Below, piece by piece: positions 1-10,045 of a DNA stretch of 64,000 nucleotides (positions within the stretch are counted from its first letter, which is position 1; every line of letters begins with the position of its first letter). Under the pieces are notes generated by a model, which did not search any database, was not told the origin of the DNA, and saw only the letters and a program-made list of their open reading frames with translations. The DNA lies in contig NZ_PYFT01000001.1 in assembly GCF_003023845.1 (NCBI RefSeq), positions 6,634,001-6,698,000 of the forward strand, in the 5' to 3' direction. The position numbers and the translations under genes were made by a program. Source of the stretch: Adhaeribacter arboris (lineage in GTDB: Bacteria; Bacteroidota; Bacteroidia; Cytophagales; Hymenobacteraceae).

Positions 1-518
1 TGATAAAAAATTATGCGGAAAATTATCTTTTGCTGCTCGCTCAGAAAAACAGTTTCGGCATTGTGCCCTGGGGTTTATACGAAAAGAAAGATCCCGGCGG
101 AAGCCGAAAAGTCGGGGAGTATTGGTACCGCTACTTTATGGAGCCGCAACTGGAGTGGTGGGTGGGTATTAATTCTAATGTAGCTTCGGCGGGCATTGGA
201 CTTTTAAAAGCGGGTACTATTCTAAAAAACGACCAAATGAAGGCCGTCGCCCAAAAGCAACTGGACTGGATCTTGGGCGCCAATCCGTTCAACAGTTCTA
301 CCTTGGTAGGAGCAGGCTATAACCATCCGCCGCATTTCGGGGGTTCCTCTTTTCTGCCTAACACGCCCGTATTGCCCGGAGCCGTACTGAACGGTTTAGG
401 TGGCGACCCAACCGATATGCCTGTAATTGGTAAAGGCGATTGGCAGATTTCTGAATACTGGACGCCCATGGTGGCTCATACCTTGTGGTTACTGGCGGAA
501 TTAGGAGCGGTTAAATAA
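1..518 (+). CDS. Glycoside hydrolase family 9 (endoglucanase-like), C-terminal part
   Basis: C-terminal 172 codons of a GH9 enzyme; the frame is already open at base 3, so the start lies outside the window. GH9 enzymes cleave beta-1,4-glucans by inversion in an (alpha/alpha)6 barrel. Visible are WILGANPFNSS, the cleft stretch GYNHPPHF, and GDWQISEYWTP near the end, whose Glu sits where the family has its general acid. The protein ends in the usual last helix (LWLLAEL) with no dockerin, binding module or type IX sorting tail. The catalytic Asp pair would be upstream and cannot be checked. A second carbohydrate-active gene lies at 3954. Confidence 0.85.
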   Translation, partial: IKNYAENYLLLLAQKNSFGIVPWGLYEKKDPGGSRKVGEYWYRYFMEPQLEWWVGINSNVASAGIGLLKAGTILKNDQMKAVAQKQLDWILGANPFNSSTLVGAGYNHPPHFGGSSFLPNTPVLPGAVLNGLGGDPTDMPVIGKGDWQISEYWTPMVAHTLWLLAELGAVK

Positions 519-1355
519 TAAACAGTTAAGCTAGTAACGCTTAAGTCAGGAGATTATATAGCAGCATTTCTTACTAGTGGCTTCCTGAAAATTGAATTTT
601 AAAGGCAGTAGAAGCGAAGCAATATATATACTAAAAGCGTACCATTCAGGAAGTAAAAAGTAGCTTTCAAAACAAGGTCCTCTCTTTCTATATTTCTATA
701 AACCTGACTTAATAGCTACAAACCTGGTTGATGGCAGCCCAAACTTTGGTAATTATTTGAAAATGAAGTGGTAATGCGGGAATATACCCGTTCAAAAACC
801 TTGATTTCGCAGATATAAGTACATGGTTGAAGGCCGGCTTTATAAAAGCTTAATATTCCGTGAAAAATGAAGTTTAGGCAGAATTTGCTCTAACCATTAG
901 AGGAGCTACCGGTGGTAAATTTTTAGCAAAGCAAATTTCTTCTGAAAAATATTTAGGTTCATAGTTCTTTTACCTGTATCAAAGGCAACGAATATCCAAG
1001 TAAGTAATCTCAGATTAGTTTTATACAACACTTCAGGTTTAAAATCGCGTCATGAATAGATTGGGTAATTTCGGCTGCATATTACTTTATCTAAAAATAT
1101 TTTTAAGAATTAACGAATTATTTCTATAATTTATACTTATATATTAATATTTATTTATTAAATAGCATTAACTTTAGCTAATTCTTTAAGTAAACCAACA
1201 ATGATGAAGGCAGGCGTTTAAAGTATTTACTTCTTTGAACGAGAGGCATCTTGCTTATTAAAATTCTGCATTTCCGAACTACTTTCTTAAAAGCGAAACA
1301 AGCCTGTTCCTCCTTAAAAAACTGATCCACTGAATTTTCATACCCAACTAAACCC
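519..1355. other. Intergenic region without recognisable gene
   Basis: About 840 AT-rich bases between the GH9 tail and the GT14 gene. I see no plausible ORF, RNA gene, terminator hairpin or clean promoter box. Confidence 0.5.
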
Positions 1356-2210
1356 ATGAAAGTTGCGCACCTTATTCTTACTCATAATCAACCCAGACAC
1401 GTAGAGCGCCTGATTAAACAACTCCTGTACGCCGATGATGCTATCTTTATTCACGTGGACAAAAAAGCCGATCTTTCTTCTTATCATAGTTTAAAGAGTT
1501 ATAGAAATGTATTTTTTATTAACAACCGGGTAGCCGTTGACTGGGGTTCTTATAATGTTGTGGAGGCTACTTTGAATAGTTTTCAGGAAATGCTTCACGC
1601 CAGCGGCCAATACCAATATTTTAATTTGGTAAGCGGTGCTGATTATGCTTTACAAACTGCCGGAACTATTCATCAATTTTTAGAAGCTCATCCGGGCAAA
1701 GCTTTTATGAGTTATCAATTAATAAATGAGGAATGGCCGGAAGCCATACCCAGAATAACGGAGTACCACTTTAATAATTATCGGTTTCCGGGAAAGTACT
1801 TGCTACAAAAAATAATGAATAAAGTATTGGCGAAAAGAACCATGCCCAATGGCCTAATACCCGTGGGGCGTTCCCAATGGTTTACCATCTCCACGAATTG
1901 TGTGCAGTATATTTTAGAATATTGGGCCGCTCACCCGGCTTTAAGACGCTTTACTAAGCTTACTTGGGCGCCCGATGAATTTATATTTCAAACTATTCTT
2001 TATAATTCGGAATACAGGAAAGTTATGGTTAATGATAATTTACGCTACATCGATTGGTCGGAAGGAAAAGCAAGCCCCAAAACTTTTACCTTAAAAGATA
2101 AAAACCAACTAATAGCATCGGATAAATTTTACGCCAGAAAATTTGACTTAGAAAATTGCGGAGCTATTTTAGACTATCTTGATCAGAAACTTGCCTTAGT
2201 AACCAACTAA
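1356..2210 (+). CDS. GT14-type (core-2/I-branching-like) beta-glycosyltransferase
   Basis: 284-residue soluble protein matching the bacterial Branch / glycosyltransferase family 14 group, which includes beta-1,6-N-acetylglucosaminyltransferases and xylosyltransferase-like enzymes. Family marks: an N-terminal nucleotide-sugar fold beginning KVAHLILTHNQP, IFIHVDKKAD (residues about 30-40), VDWGSYNVVEA, and FNLVSGADYAL around 90. The C-terminal half carries WFTIS and APDEFIFQTIL, typical of the group. No signal peptide or membrane segment is visible, so it probably acts on the cytoplasmic face in glycan synthesis. The gene stands alone, and donor and acceptor cannot be told from sequence. Confidence 0.8.
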   Translation: MKVAHLILTHNQPRHVERLIKQLLYADDAIFIHVDKKADLSSYHSLKSYRNVFFINNRVAVDWGSYNVVEATLNSFQEMLHASGQYQYFNLVSGADYALQTAGTIHQFLEAHPGKAFMSYQLINEEWPEAIPRITEYHFNNYRFPGKYLLQKIMNKVLAKRTMPNGLIPVGRSQWFTISTNCVQYILEYWAAHPALRRFTKLTWAPDEFIFQTILYNSEYRKVMVNDNLRYIDWSEGKASPKTFTLKDKNQLIASDKFYARKFDLENCGAILDYLDQKLALVTN

Positions 2211-2410
2211 GATTATTGCCAACTATGCTACCCGGCAATATACAGCTGTTTATACTACTTTACTCGAGCATAATTGTTACTGATTAACAAATTTATAAAG
2301 AGCCGGTAATTAAGTAAGTTTGAAGGGGTATCATTTGAAACAATTATGTTTAATCGGGAAGAAGGATTTTAAAATTGAAAGCTAATACGGATCTTTCTCT
2401 AATTTAAAAA

Positions 2411-3187
2411 ATGAAAATAGCCACTTATAACGTTAATGGAATAAATGCCCGACTTCCGGTGCTGCTTCGCTGGCTCGAAGCTACTACGCCGGATGTAGTT
2501 TGTTTGCAGGAATTAAAAGCGCCGCAGGAAAAATTTCCCGCGCAGGCGATTGCCGATGTAGGCTACCATGGTATTTGGCATGGACAAAAAAGCTGGAACG
2601 GAGTGGCTATCCTGACACGAAACCTGGAAATAGAGGAAGTTCGACGAGCACTGCCTGGTGATGAAGAAGATGAGCAAAGTCGTTATTTAGAAGCAATAGT
2701 AAACAATATTCATATTGGCTGCCTCTACTTGCCCAATGGCAACCCTGCTCCCGGACCAAAATTTGATTATAAGCTGCGCTGGTTTGAGCGGCTAAATGCC
2801 CATGCCGCCACGCTTTTGGCCTTAGATAAACCCGTAGTATTAACCGGCGACTTTAATGTTATTCCAACCGAACTGGATGCTTACAAGCCGGAGCGTTGGG
2901 TGGAAGATGCCCTTTTCCGGCCGGAAAGCCGGTCCGCTTTTCAGGCGCTTGTCGGGCAAGGATGGACGGATGCCCTCCGGAAACTTTATCCAGACCAGAC
3001 AATTTATACCTTCTGGGATTATTTTAGGAATGCCTATGAGCGGAATGCCGGTTTACGCATTGATCATTTCCTGCTGAGTCCCCAACTCGACGGCCGTCTT
3101 ATTGCGGCGGGAGTGGATCATGCGGTACGAGGATGGGAGAAAACCAGTGATCATGCCCCCGTTTGGATTCAACTGGCTGAAGAATGA
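2411..3187 (+). CDS. xth: Exodeoxyribonuclease III (AP endonuclease)
   Basis: 258-residue endonuclease/exonuclease/phosphatase-fold enzyme of the Xth family, which cuts DNA 5' of abasic sites and trims 3' ends in base excision repair. Seen in order: KIATYNVNGINARL at the start, VVCLQELKAP with the metal-binding Glu, the stretch near GCLYLPNGNP, VVLTGDFNVIP with the active-site Asp and Asn, RIDHFLLSP, and TSDHAPVWI with the terminal catalytic Asp-His. Length is normal. It starts at an ATG about 200 bp after the preceding gene and appears monocistronic. Confidence 0.93.
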   Translation: MKIATYNVNGINARLPVLLRWLEATTPDVVCLQELKAPQEKFPAQAIADVGYHGIWHGQKSWNGVAILTRNLEIEEVRRALPGDEEDEQSRYLEAIVNNIHIGCLYLPNGNPAPGPKFDYKLRWFERLNAHAATLLALDKPVVLTGDFNVIPTELDAYKPERWVEDALFRPESRSAFQALVGQGWTDALRKLYPDQTIYTFWDYFRNAYERNAGLRIDHFLLSPQLDGRLIAAGVDHAVRGWEKTSDHAPVWIQLAEE

Positions 3188-3341
3188 TTAAAAAACTATT
3201 GCTTGGTATACAAGGCTGTATAGTATAAAAAGAATCCTTTCGCTTTTGGTTTTAAGGAGAAAAGTCCACCACCTCTACTTTATACGAATAGTAAAGCTTT
3301 CCGCATTTCTAAACCAAAAGAGCACTTTACATTAAAATTAC

Positions 3342-3764
3342 TTAAGGCTTCATCCGCGAATTGATAACCAGCACCTTTTCCCAGATAGCTTTATTTTGTT
3401 TTATAAAACGCAAGTGCACCGGATGAACCGAATAAAGCTTGATTTCTTCTTCGTTGCGGTAGGTACAGTAATGCATCACATCATACTCTGGTTTTTCAGT
3501 GAGATCGCCGTAAACCGTAGGACCCGCCTGATACGACAGAAGGTAGGAGATGCTATCTTTTAAATTAGCGAACCCGCGCATATGTTGTTGAATTTCTGCC
3601 GGAGTAGTGCCGGCTTTAAATTTAAAACAAACTATGCGTTGAATCTGGGCTTCTGCCGGTAAGTTTAGCGGACGGTACTGCTGCTTGGCGGTAGTAACTA
3701 TTTTAGGGCTACAAGCCGCAAGCAAAAGCAGATTTATAAAAATCAAGAATATGGTTATTTTCAT
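3342..3764 (-). CDS. Dabb-domain (dimeric alpha-beta barrel) lipoprotein
   Basis: 140-residue protein with an N-terminal hydrophobic stretch and a lipobox LLAAC (Cys at about 18), so probably an SPII lipoprotein. The rest matches the stress-responsive Dabb fold: IQRIVCFKFKAGTT with PAEIQQHMRGF, then a strand pair ending in DVMHYCTYRN and a C-terminal helix with VHLRFIKQ. Members form dimeric ferredoxin-like barrels, and their substrates are usually unknown. It converges with exonuclease III at 2411; no clear terminator hairpin separates them. Confidence 0.75.
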   Translation of the reverse strand: MKITIFLIFINLLLLAACSPKIVTTAKQQYRPLNLPAEAQIQRIVCFKFKAGTTPAEIQQHMRGFANLKDSISYLLSYQAGPTVYGDLTEKPEYDVMHYCTYRNEEEIKLYSVHPVHLRFIKQNKAIWEKVLVINSRMKP

Positions 3765-3953
3765 GCAGGGATTAATAAAGTAATGTTCCTGGTACTTGGC
3801 GGCAATAATAATTGTTTATTTTATCAATCAGGTATTCCACTCTTGAAAAAAACAGGAGCAGGAGATTAATAAACCAAACAATAACCCTAAAAAAACTTTT
3901 TTCCGGTAGAATTTAAAGAATCATTTGCTTTTCCATAACTATTTACAGACTAA

Positions 3954-5936
3954 ATGAAATTTCTAAGACACTTGTTATTAGCTTCTGTGTTCACGGTCTT
4001 TCAGGCAAAAGCTGCTTTACCGGTAATTCATATCTGGGAAACCCAGGAGTTAACTTTCGAAGCAAAAAATTCTTATAAAAATGCTTATACCGAGGTTACC
4101 GTTTGGATCGATTTAGCCGGACCCGGCTTTAACAAAAGAGTATATGGTTTTTGGGATGGGGCTACTACTTTTCGAGTGCGTTTAATCGCTACCCAGCCGG
4201 GCGCCTGGAAGTGGATAAGCGGTTCCAGCTCGAACGATCCCGGGCTCACGGGTAAGACCGGCTCCTTTACCGCTATTACCTGGAGTGAAAAAGAGAAGAA
4301 TGAAAATCCATTACGGCGAGGCTTTTTAAAACCTTCTGCTAACAATCACGCTTTAAATTATGCCGATGGTACGCCTTATTTTGCTATCGGAGATACCTGG
4401 TTCTCTTTAGGATCCAACCGGTTTAAGTGGTACAACGATGAGGTTAAAAGACCCATCGGTCCCCAGGCCGGCTTCAAAGATTATGTTCGTTTCCGGAAAG
4501 CACAAGGCTACAATTGGGTGAACATGATTGTGGCGTATCCTAACTGGAAGACGGATGATAGTTCCTGGCATATCGTGCTGCATGATTCGGCCAGAACTAC
4601 TTTACGCTCGGCGTGGGTGGAGTATGGAACGGGCAGTGCCAAAAATATGGACAATGAAGGTGGCCGGCCCTTTTTCTTTCCGGGGAAAGTGCCGGGCTAT
4701 GAAAATTATTTCCCGGATATGGACCGGATTAACCCGGAGTACTTCAAATACATCGATCGGAAAATAGCCTATCTCAATGCGCACGGGTTTATTCCTTTTA
4801 TGGAGGTTTCCCGGCGGGATGCCGGCCCGCTGTGGTATAAATACCATCGTTGGCCAGATTCTTATTCGCGATTTATACTATATGTCTACGCTCGTTATCA
4901 AGCTTATAATACCGTCCTCAGCCCCATTCATTTAGATATTATCCGGGAAACCATCCGCCCGGAAGATTATATGGCGGCCATTACCGCTATGGAAAAAGAA
5001 TACGGCCCTCCTCCCTTTGGGAATTTACTTTCGGCAAATGCAAACCCTTCCACCCTCGAGAACTGGGGCGAAGATTCCTGGGTAACGCTGCACCAGATTG
5101 GCAATAAAAGAGAGCATAATAATTACTGGTTCTTAACGGAAATTTACCACGCAAAAACGCCTAAACCGGCCTTAAACGGGGAGCCTTATTACGCTGGTTA
5201 CAAGGATGCCAGGGGAGGAGGGGGCAGAGATTACAGCAACGGCGCCGAAGGTGGCACGGAACGGGATAATGCTTTTGTCCGCTCCGGAATGTACGGTAGC
5301 TTTTTATCGGGTGGACTTGCCGGGCATGTGTACGGGGCCGAAGGAATATGGGGCGCGGACATTGAGCCGGCCGCTCCTATTCACCTGTGGGAAGCATTTC
5401 AATGGAAATCGGGAGCCGAGATGACTTATTTAAAAACTTTTGCTTTCTCTATTGGCAAACGCTACCAAGACCTTGTGCCCTTAGCCGACCTGGTTTCGCC
5501 CAACAAAAATTATAATATAGAAGGATATGAAGGCTGGGCCTATTGTGCCCGCACGCCGGACAAAAATATATTTCTGGCTTACTTTGAAAAAGGTTGCCCC
5601 GCATCCCAAATAAGGGGAGCACGGCTTAATAGTTGGTATCAGGCACAATGGTTTAATCCCCGGAACGGAACCTGGATAAATATCGCCGACGGAAAATTAG
5701 CGTCCAACAACATCGGGGTTATTCTATTGCCCGAATTCCCGGAAGATACGGATTGGGGACTGAAATTAATTTATAAAGGAACGCACAACCACAACCTAAT
5801 TTTACCAACCGTTTTGCCGGAAGTGGCAGAAAAAAAGCAGCTAAAAAATAAAATAAAGACAATGCTGACTTACGGGGTAGTAAGCTTTCTGATTGTTCTT
5901 ATGAGCTTGTTTTTTATAGGCAGGTTTAAACGTTAA
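3954..5936 (+). CDS. DUF5060/DUF4038 glycoside hydrolase-like protein with C-terminal membrane anchor
   Basis: 660 residues. Signal peptide (about 1-20), then a beta-sandwich typical of DUF5060 (about 25-105, containing VYGFWDGATTFRVR), then a DUF4038 (beta/alpha)8 barrel (about 120-500) with NPLRRGFLKPS and DGTPYFAIGDTWFSL, the entry motif of the apiosidase-like GH140-related group. A C-terminal beta domain follows, and residues about 635-657 form a hydrophobic helix ending in FKR. That tail suggests a periplasmic or surface enzyme held by its C-terminus, which is unusual for this group. Role in plant polysaccharide breakdown is inferred from family and the nearby GH9 gene. Confidence 0.75.
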   Translation: MKFLRHLLLASVFTVFQAKAALPVIHIWETQELTFEAKNSYKNAYTEVTVWIDLAGPGFNKRVYGFWDGATTFRVRLIATQPGAWKWISGSSSNDPGLTGKTGSFTAITWSEKEKNENPLRRGFLKPSANNHALNYADGTPYFAIGDTWFSLGSNRFKWYNDEVKRPIGPQAGFKDYVRFRKAQGYNWVNMIVAYPNWKTDDSSWHIVLHDSARTTLRSAWVEYGTGSAKNMDNEGGRPFFFPGKVPGYENYFPDMDRINPEYFKYIDRKIAYLNAHGFIPFMEVSRRDAGPLWYKYHRWPDSYSRFILYVYARYQAYNTVLSPIHLDIIRETIRPEDYMAAITAMEKEYGPPPFGNLLSANANPSTLENWGEDSWVTLHQIGNKREHNNYWFLTEIYHAKTPKPALNGEPYYAGYKDARGGGGRDYSNGAEGGTERDNAFVRSGMYGSFLSGGLAGHVYGAEGIWGADIEPAAPIHLWEAFQWKSGAEMTYLKTFAFSIGKRYQDLVPLADLVSPNKNYNIEGYEGWAYCARTPDKNIFLAYFEKGCPASQIRGARLNSWYQAQWFNPRNGTWINIADGKLASNNIGVILLPEFPEDTDWGLKLIYKGTHNHNLILPTVLPEVAEKKQLKNKIKTMLTYGVVSFLIVLMSLFFIGRFKR

Positions 5937-5995
5937 CTCCCATTTTTTGCCAAAATATTTTACAATTGTGCGCTGAAAAGTTTTATTATTTTAGA

Positions 5996-6589
5996 TTAGG
6001 GCATTTCGGCTAAACCATTATCTTTTGTAATCCAGTCCAGCAGCGCAATTAGAATATCAATGTTCCAGGTATTTTCAAAATAAAGATTCGTCCAAATGCT
6101 AGAATCGGCGCTATGATTGATAACCAGACGATCGTGTAATACTTCGTAATGCAGATTTTCCCAACCAATGTGTTTTTGTTGTTTGGTAAGTACCATGCCC
6201 TTTTTACTAATCTGGCAATTTCCTACGTGCACCGCTTTGCCGGCTAAAAGTAATTTCTTGTTTTCCGCCCAAATTTTATCCGTTGTCTTTTCCCAGATTT
6301 CTTCTGTAATCCGGTTACATAATTCCGTAAAGTAATCTAGGCTAAGGCCGAAGAAACTCTTGAAAACAAGATCTAGTTGTTGAGTCGGGGTTCTTAAGCC
6401 GATATAATACCTACGGCCAACAGAAAATCTATAGAAAACAATAATGTGAACGTCGTATATTATTTCCGTTATTTCTTCTCTTTGGATTTGCTTATTCTTG
6501 AATTGAATAGTAGTGCCGGTAATGCGTAAGAATTTATCTTTTTTGCCAAAAGAATTCACCTTTACCTTTTCATTCACGGTTGTAAGCAT
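5996..6589 (-). CDS. Hypothetical protein, PH-like fold suspected
   Basis: 197-residue soluble protein with no signal peptide or membrane helix, and I do not recognise it. The N-terminal half alternates short beta strands (FLRITGTTIQFKNKQI, IIYDVHIIVFYRFSVGRRYY), reminiscent of small bacterial PH-like domains. A helical part (about 85-110) follows, and a second strand-rich block with a similar rhythm (QISKKGMVLTKQQKHIGW) suggests two related domains. It converges with the gene at 3954. Function unknown. Confidence 0.6.
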   Translation of the reverse strand: MLTTVNEKVKVNSFGKKDKFLRITGTTIQFKNKQIQREEITEIIYDVHIIVFYRFSVGRRYYIGLRTPTQQLDLVFKSFFGLSLDYFTELCNRITEEIWEKTTDKIWAENKKLLLAGKAVHVGNCQISKKGMVLTKQQKHIGWENLHYEVLHDRLVINHSADSSIWTNLYFENTWNIDILIALLDWITKDNGLAEMP

Positions 6590-6669
6590 TTCAGGGTGAA
6601 TGAATGTGTGTCCACTAACCTATTGGGGCTGCTTGCAATCATTAAACTATTTCATTTATCTGCGGGAGA

Positions 6670-6951
6670 TTAAAGCAGTAATTTCTGCCACTCGGCATGC
6701 CGACGAACATACGCCGCTACCGCCGGACAAGAAGCAATAACTTTAAAATTATTATCTTGGGCGTATTGTAAACCTGCTTGAATCAACTCATTCGCAATTC
6801 CTTGGTTACGTAGTTCTTCGTCGACGTAGGTATGGGCAAAATCAATTACGTTTTCGCGCGGGGTCGAATACGCGAGTTCGCCGCCTTGCCCGTTAATATC
6901 AACGGTAAATTCCTGATCTTCGGTGTTATGTTTTACAGAGATGTTCGTCAT
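6670..6951 (-). CDS. Small GNAT-type N-acetyltransferase (YjdJ-like)
   Basis: 93-residue single-domain protein of the small Gcn5-related acetyltransferase group (YjdJ/Gtl3A-like). Marks: GGELAYS, the strand VIDFAHTYVDEELRNQGI with the acetyl-CoA loop residues R-N-Q-G-I-A, then VIASCPAVAAYVRRH, which is conserved in this family. Length is typical. The substrate is unknown. The ATG start is followed directly by a conserved NISVKHN strand. Confidence 0.85.
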   Translation of the reverse strand: MTNISVKHNTEDQEFTVDINGQGGELAYSTPRENVIDFAHTYVDEELRNQGIANELIQAGLQYAQDNNFKVIASCPAVAAYVRRHAEWQKLLL

Positions 6952-7063
6952 GGTTAGGATAGTAAAATAACTGTTAAGTTAGTACCCACTTTAAATTAAA
7001 AAGTTTTGCCGGAGAAAGGAAAAAAGGCTTTTTAAATAAACAGTATTAATCTGCGGAAGAAAT

Positions 7064-7381
7064 TTACGAATTTACCAGCAGTACCAGGAAAGGTAAAATT
7101 AAGGCCAAAGCAAACCAAAACCACCGCGTAATGTGGTGCTTGTATTTACGCGGTACAAAATTGTTAAGTACCAGCATGGCGCCAATTATAACGGCCAGGT
7201 AAAGTAAAATAAAATAAACTACCGAAACCCAGCGGGGCACAATTGTCGGATCTTTGGTATCCTGGGTGAAAGTTTGGTCAAACAAAAGATATTGCAAGCC
7301 AAAGTACAAAGCACTTTCAAAGGCAATAAAGTAAATGAATTGCAGCAGGTTCTCGAACAGAAATGAAAAAAACTTTTTCAA
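7064..7381 (-). CDS. Small integral membrane protein, unknown function
   Basis: 105 residues with three predicted transmembrane helices: about 10-33 (NLLQFIYFIAFESALYFGL), 51-72 (VSVVYFILLYLAVIIGAML) and 84-103. The short linker contains the basic stretch PRKYKHH. I recognise no family. It lies between an acetyltransferase and clpP on the same strand, with gaps over 100 bp, so co-transcription is doubtful. Confidence 0.6.
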   Translation of the reverse strand: MKKFFSFLFENLLQFIYFIAFESALYFGLQYLLFDQTFTQDTKDPTIVPRWVSVVYFILLYLAVIIGAMLVLNNFVPRKYKHHITRWFWFALALILPFLVLLVNS

Positions 7382-7483
7382 ACAGAAAGAATTGTGCCGC
7401 TAAGATAGGAGTTTTTAGTAAAAAAGAATTTTAGAAAAGTAGGTTGTCGTAAATGAATTGTCGCTAGTGCCAGGTATAAAAGT

Positions 7484-7528
7484 TTCGCCCAACCTCCCTG
7501 CTTTACAAAGATTGAAAGGTTGGGCGAA
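7484..7528 (-). terminator. Intrinsic terminator of clpP
   Basis: Perfect 12-bp inverted repeat (arms 7484-7495 and 7517-7528) with a 21-base loop. Read on the minus strand it follows the clpP stop by about 30 bases and is followed by ACTTTTATA, a short U tract. Confidence 0.7.
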
Positions 7529-7557
7529 GAAATGTTAATAATACTTTCGCTTATTTC

Positions 7558-8247
7558 TTACTGATACTTCTCTCTTACTAATATTTCATCAATGAGGCCG
7601 TACTCTTTGGCTTCATCGGCTTTTAACCAGTAATCGCGGTCGGAGGCATCATGGATTTCCTGGTAAGATTTGCCGCTGTGCGCGGCTATAATCTCGTATA
7701 ATTCCTGCCGCATTTTTAAAATTTGGCGGGCCGAGATTTCAATATCCGAAGCGGGACCTTGCGCGCCGCTCGAAGGTTGGTGCATCATAATCCGGGCGTG
7801 GGGCAAAGCGGAGCGTTTGTTTTTCGCGCCGCCGCACAATAATACCGAGCCCATTGAAGCCGCTAAACCCGTGCAAATGGTAGCCACATCGGGCCGGATA
7901 TACTGCATGGTGTCGTAAATACCTAAACCGGCATAAACCGAGCCACCCGGGCTGTTAATGTAGAGTAAGATATCTTTTTTAGCGTCAACCGATTCCAGGA
8001 AAAGCAATTGGGCCACAATAATGTTCGCAATATTATCATCTACCGCCGTACCTAAAAACACGATTCTATCGGCCATGAGCCGCGAAAAAACGTCTACTTC
8101 CCGGAAATTTACCGGCCTTTCCTCGATTACCGAACGAGTCATGTTCTCGATGGTAGGAACGTATTGATCAAATGCTAAACCATTTACATTTAAACCCCGC
8201 ACGGCAAACCGACGGAATTCTTTCTTGTTATAATCTGCGGGATACAT
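7558..8247 (-). CDS. clpP: ATP-dependent Clp protease proteolytic subunit
   Basis: 229 residues, slightly longer than usual because of a 35-residue N-terminal extension as found in Bacteroidota. ClpP forms a 14-subunit barrel that degrades substrates fed by ClpX or ClpC. The catalytic triad is visible: Ser131 in GLAASMGS, His156 in [10 protein letters not shown] and Asp205 in [20 protein letters not shown] forms the substrate-binding strand. clpX is not adjacent here. A hairpin terminator lies directly downstream. Confidence 0.96.
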   Translation of the reverse strand: MYPADYNKKEFRRFAVRGLNVNGLAFDQYVPTIENMTRSVIEERPVNFREVDVFSRLMADRIVFLGTAVDDNIANIIVAQLLFLESVDAKKDILLYINSPGGSVYAGLGIYDTMQYIRPDVATICTGLAASMGSVLLCGGAKNKRSALPHARIMMHQPSSGAQGPASDIEISARQILKMRQELYEIIAAHSGKSYQEIHDASDRDYWLKADEAKEYGLIDEILVREKYQ

Positions 8248-8564
8248 AAGTTTATTGTTTTAAAAGTGAATGAATAGGACATGAAAATTCGGTACTAGTC
8301 AAAAATTGACTTGTAGCAGCTTACATCAAAAGTGTTATTTGGTAATCTTTAAAGAATGAAGGATACTAGAAACTGAGGCAACTACTTGGTATTTAAATAA
8401 TTTTGGCAGAGTAAGTAAGGTGTTATTCGGGCCAGGATAGTAGCTGTTTTAATAAGTTAAATTATTGATTTATCTAAATTTATATCGATGATAGAGCGGC
8501 AAGAATGGTGAATTACTTTTTTTAGGTTACTAATTTTAACAATATGTTTCAATAACTTATTATT
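8248..8564. other. Intergenic region upstream of clpP
   Basis: About 317 AT-rich bases presumably holding the minus-strand clpP promoter. I see no exact TAnnTTTG box and no gene. Confidence 0.4.
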
Positions 8565-8783
8565 TTATGAATATAAGCGTTGGTGGATAGCCTTTAACTC
8601 TTTCCGTAATTGTTCCCGACCAGCAACCCGCAAAGCTTGGTAGGCCAGCTTTTGTTGCGCCAGCGCTCGTTGCCAATCTAGGTCCCAGAGCAGCCGGATT
8701 TCTAGTTCTAAGGTTTGCTCTTCCGGAAGGTTATTTTTTAGATAATTTTCCAGTTGTTTTATCTCTTCCAGTTCTGGCCGCAT
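8565..8783 (-). CDS. Small charged protein downstream of a sigma factor
   Basis: 72-residue helical protein rich in Leu, Glu and Gln (EELEEIKQ-like start, then QALAQQKLAYQALRVAGREQL). It follows the sigma factor gene at 8879 on the same strand, 95 bp away. Short proteins of this kind often follow ECF sigma genes in Bacteroidota and resemble the cytoplasmic helices of anti-sigma factors without the membrane anchor. A regulatory role is inference from position only. Confidence 0.6.
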   Translation of the reverse strand: MRPELEEIKQLENYLKNNLPEEQTLELEIRLLWDLDWQRALAQQKLAYQALRVAGREQLRKELKAIHQRLYS

Positions 8784-8878
8784 ACTTGGTATAAGTTGTA
8801 GGTGTTACGTAATACGTTTCAAATTCCGGGCTAAAGTGGATGGTTCTATTTCAATTTAAAAACCCGGATAATCGAATC

Positions 8879-9445
8879 TTATCTAAAATGATGAACCGTT
8901 AAAGCAGCCAGTGATTTCCGCAGGCGTTCCAGGCATTTAAATTTTTGCACGCTGGCGCTGTGTACGCTGCGGTATTCGTGCTGTTGCGCAATAGCCGGCA
9001 TAGGTTGCCCAAAATAATAAAAAGCCACTAAAATATCCCGGCATTTATTCCCGAGTTGCTCCACAAAATAAATTAATTCCAGGGTGGGAGAGTCTGGCTC
9101 AGGGGAGTTAACTTCTTCGGCTACGTCCGTTTTTTCTATATTCCATTCCTCCCGACGTTGGCGTTTTTCCAGTTCGCGGCGCCACAGGTTTTTGCAAATT
9201 CCCATTAAGTAGGTAGTTACCGAAGCCGTGAGCGTAAGCTCTTCCAGCATTATTTTCTCGTAGAAAATTATTAGCGCTTCCTGCACTAAATCCTGGGCAT
9301 CTTCGGGGTAACCGCCGTGTTGTTTTACATAATGCAGTACCATGGGGTAAGCCCGGGCGTAAATCTTTTCGAGCGTTTTTTCCCGGTCAGCGATTAAAGA
9401 TTGTCGCCAATTGGTAACCGGGTGGGGATGAAGTATCGTCTGCAT
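8879..9445 (-). CDS. RNA polymerase sigma-70 family (ECF-type) factor
   Basis: 188 residues with sigma region 2 at about 30-95 (MVLHYVKQHGGYPEDAQDLV, then EALIIFYEKI and YLMGICKNLWRREL) and a region 4 helix-turn-helix at about 130-185. In region 4 the usual YRS-V-SA spacing is seen in HEYRSVHSASVQKFK, followed by CLERLR. This is the domain pair of ECF sigma factors, which direct RNA polymerase to a small regulon. No transmembrane anti-sigma gene is next to it; only the 72-residue gene at 8565 follows. Confidence 0.88.
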   Translation of the reverse strand: MQTILHPHPVTNWRQSLIADREKTLEKIYARAYPMVLHYVKQHGGYPEDAQDLVQEALIIFYEKIMLEELTLTASVTTYLMGICKNLWRRELEKRQRREEWNIEKTDVAEEVNSPEPDSPTLELIYFVEQLGNKCRDILVAFYYFGQPMPAIAQQHEYRSVHSASVQKFKCLERLRKSLAALTVHHFR

Positions 9446-10045
9446 ACGCTTTTTATGGTTTATCCGGATTTTAGTAAAATATCACCCTTCGATAAGTAAA
9501 ACTTACAAAATAAATTTTTGTTTAGGTTAAATAGCTAGTTGCATTACCGGTTTTATACTACCAAATTAAACTAGTTCTTACCTGCTTAAGCGCAGTATTA
9601 TAATTTACATTAGTAAGATTTTAAGTATTTAAGCTATTCTTTTTACCCATGAAAAGTTTTACTGTACTATACACGATAGCTGTATAAAAGCTACCACTCT
9701 GCAAGTACTGGATTTGGCAAAGCCGCAATGAATAAACTTTACCGTAAAATTTCTACCCGTTTTCGCTATTTATTTACTAAACTCAGTGATAGAAGCTACA
9801 AAAAATAAATTTTGTTGCTAATCTTTATCTGTTTAGGCTTAGCATCTTATGCTTATTCCTTATTAGTGCTTCCGGAAAATAATTATCTTGAGAGGTTGAT
9901 ATTTAATTGAACTTATTGTATACCTTAAGACTTAAATCTAAACGAATGCCGAATTGACCATTCCGGAAATGAAGCCTTCCGTTATTTACACCAAAAAATT
10001 CAAAAACATCTTCTACATACTAACTCCAAATAGTTGAAAATTAAT
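9446..10045. other. Divergent intergenic region between sigma factor and stressosome operon
   Basis: About 600 AT-rich bases that must hold the promoters of the sigma factor (minus) and of the stressosome operon (plus). I find no exact TAnnTTTG box, no repeat and no ORF worth calling. Confidence 0.4.
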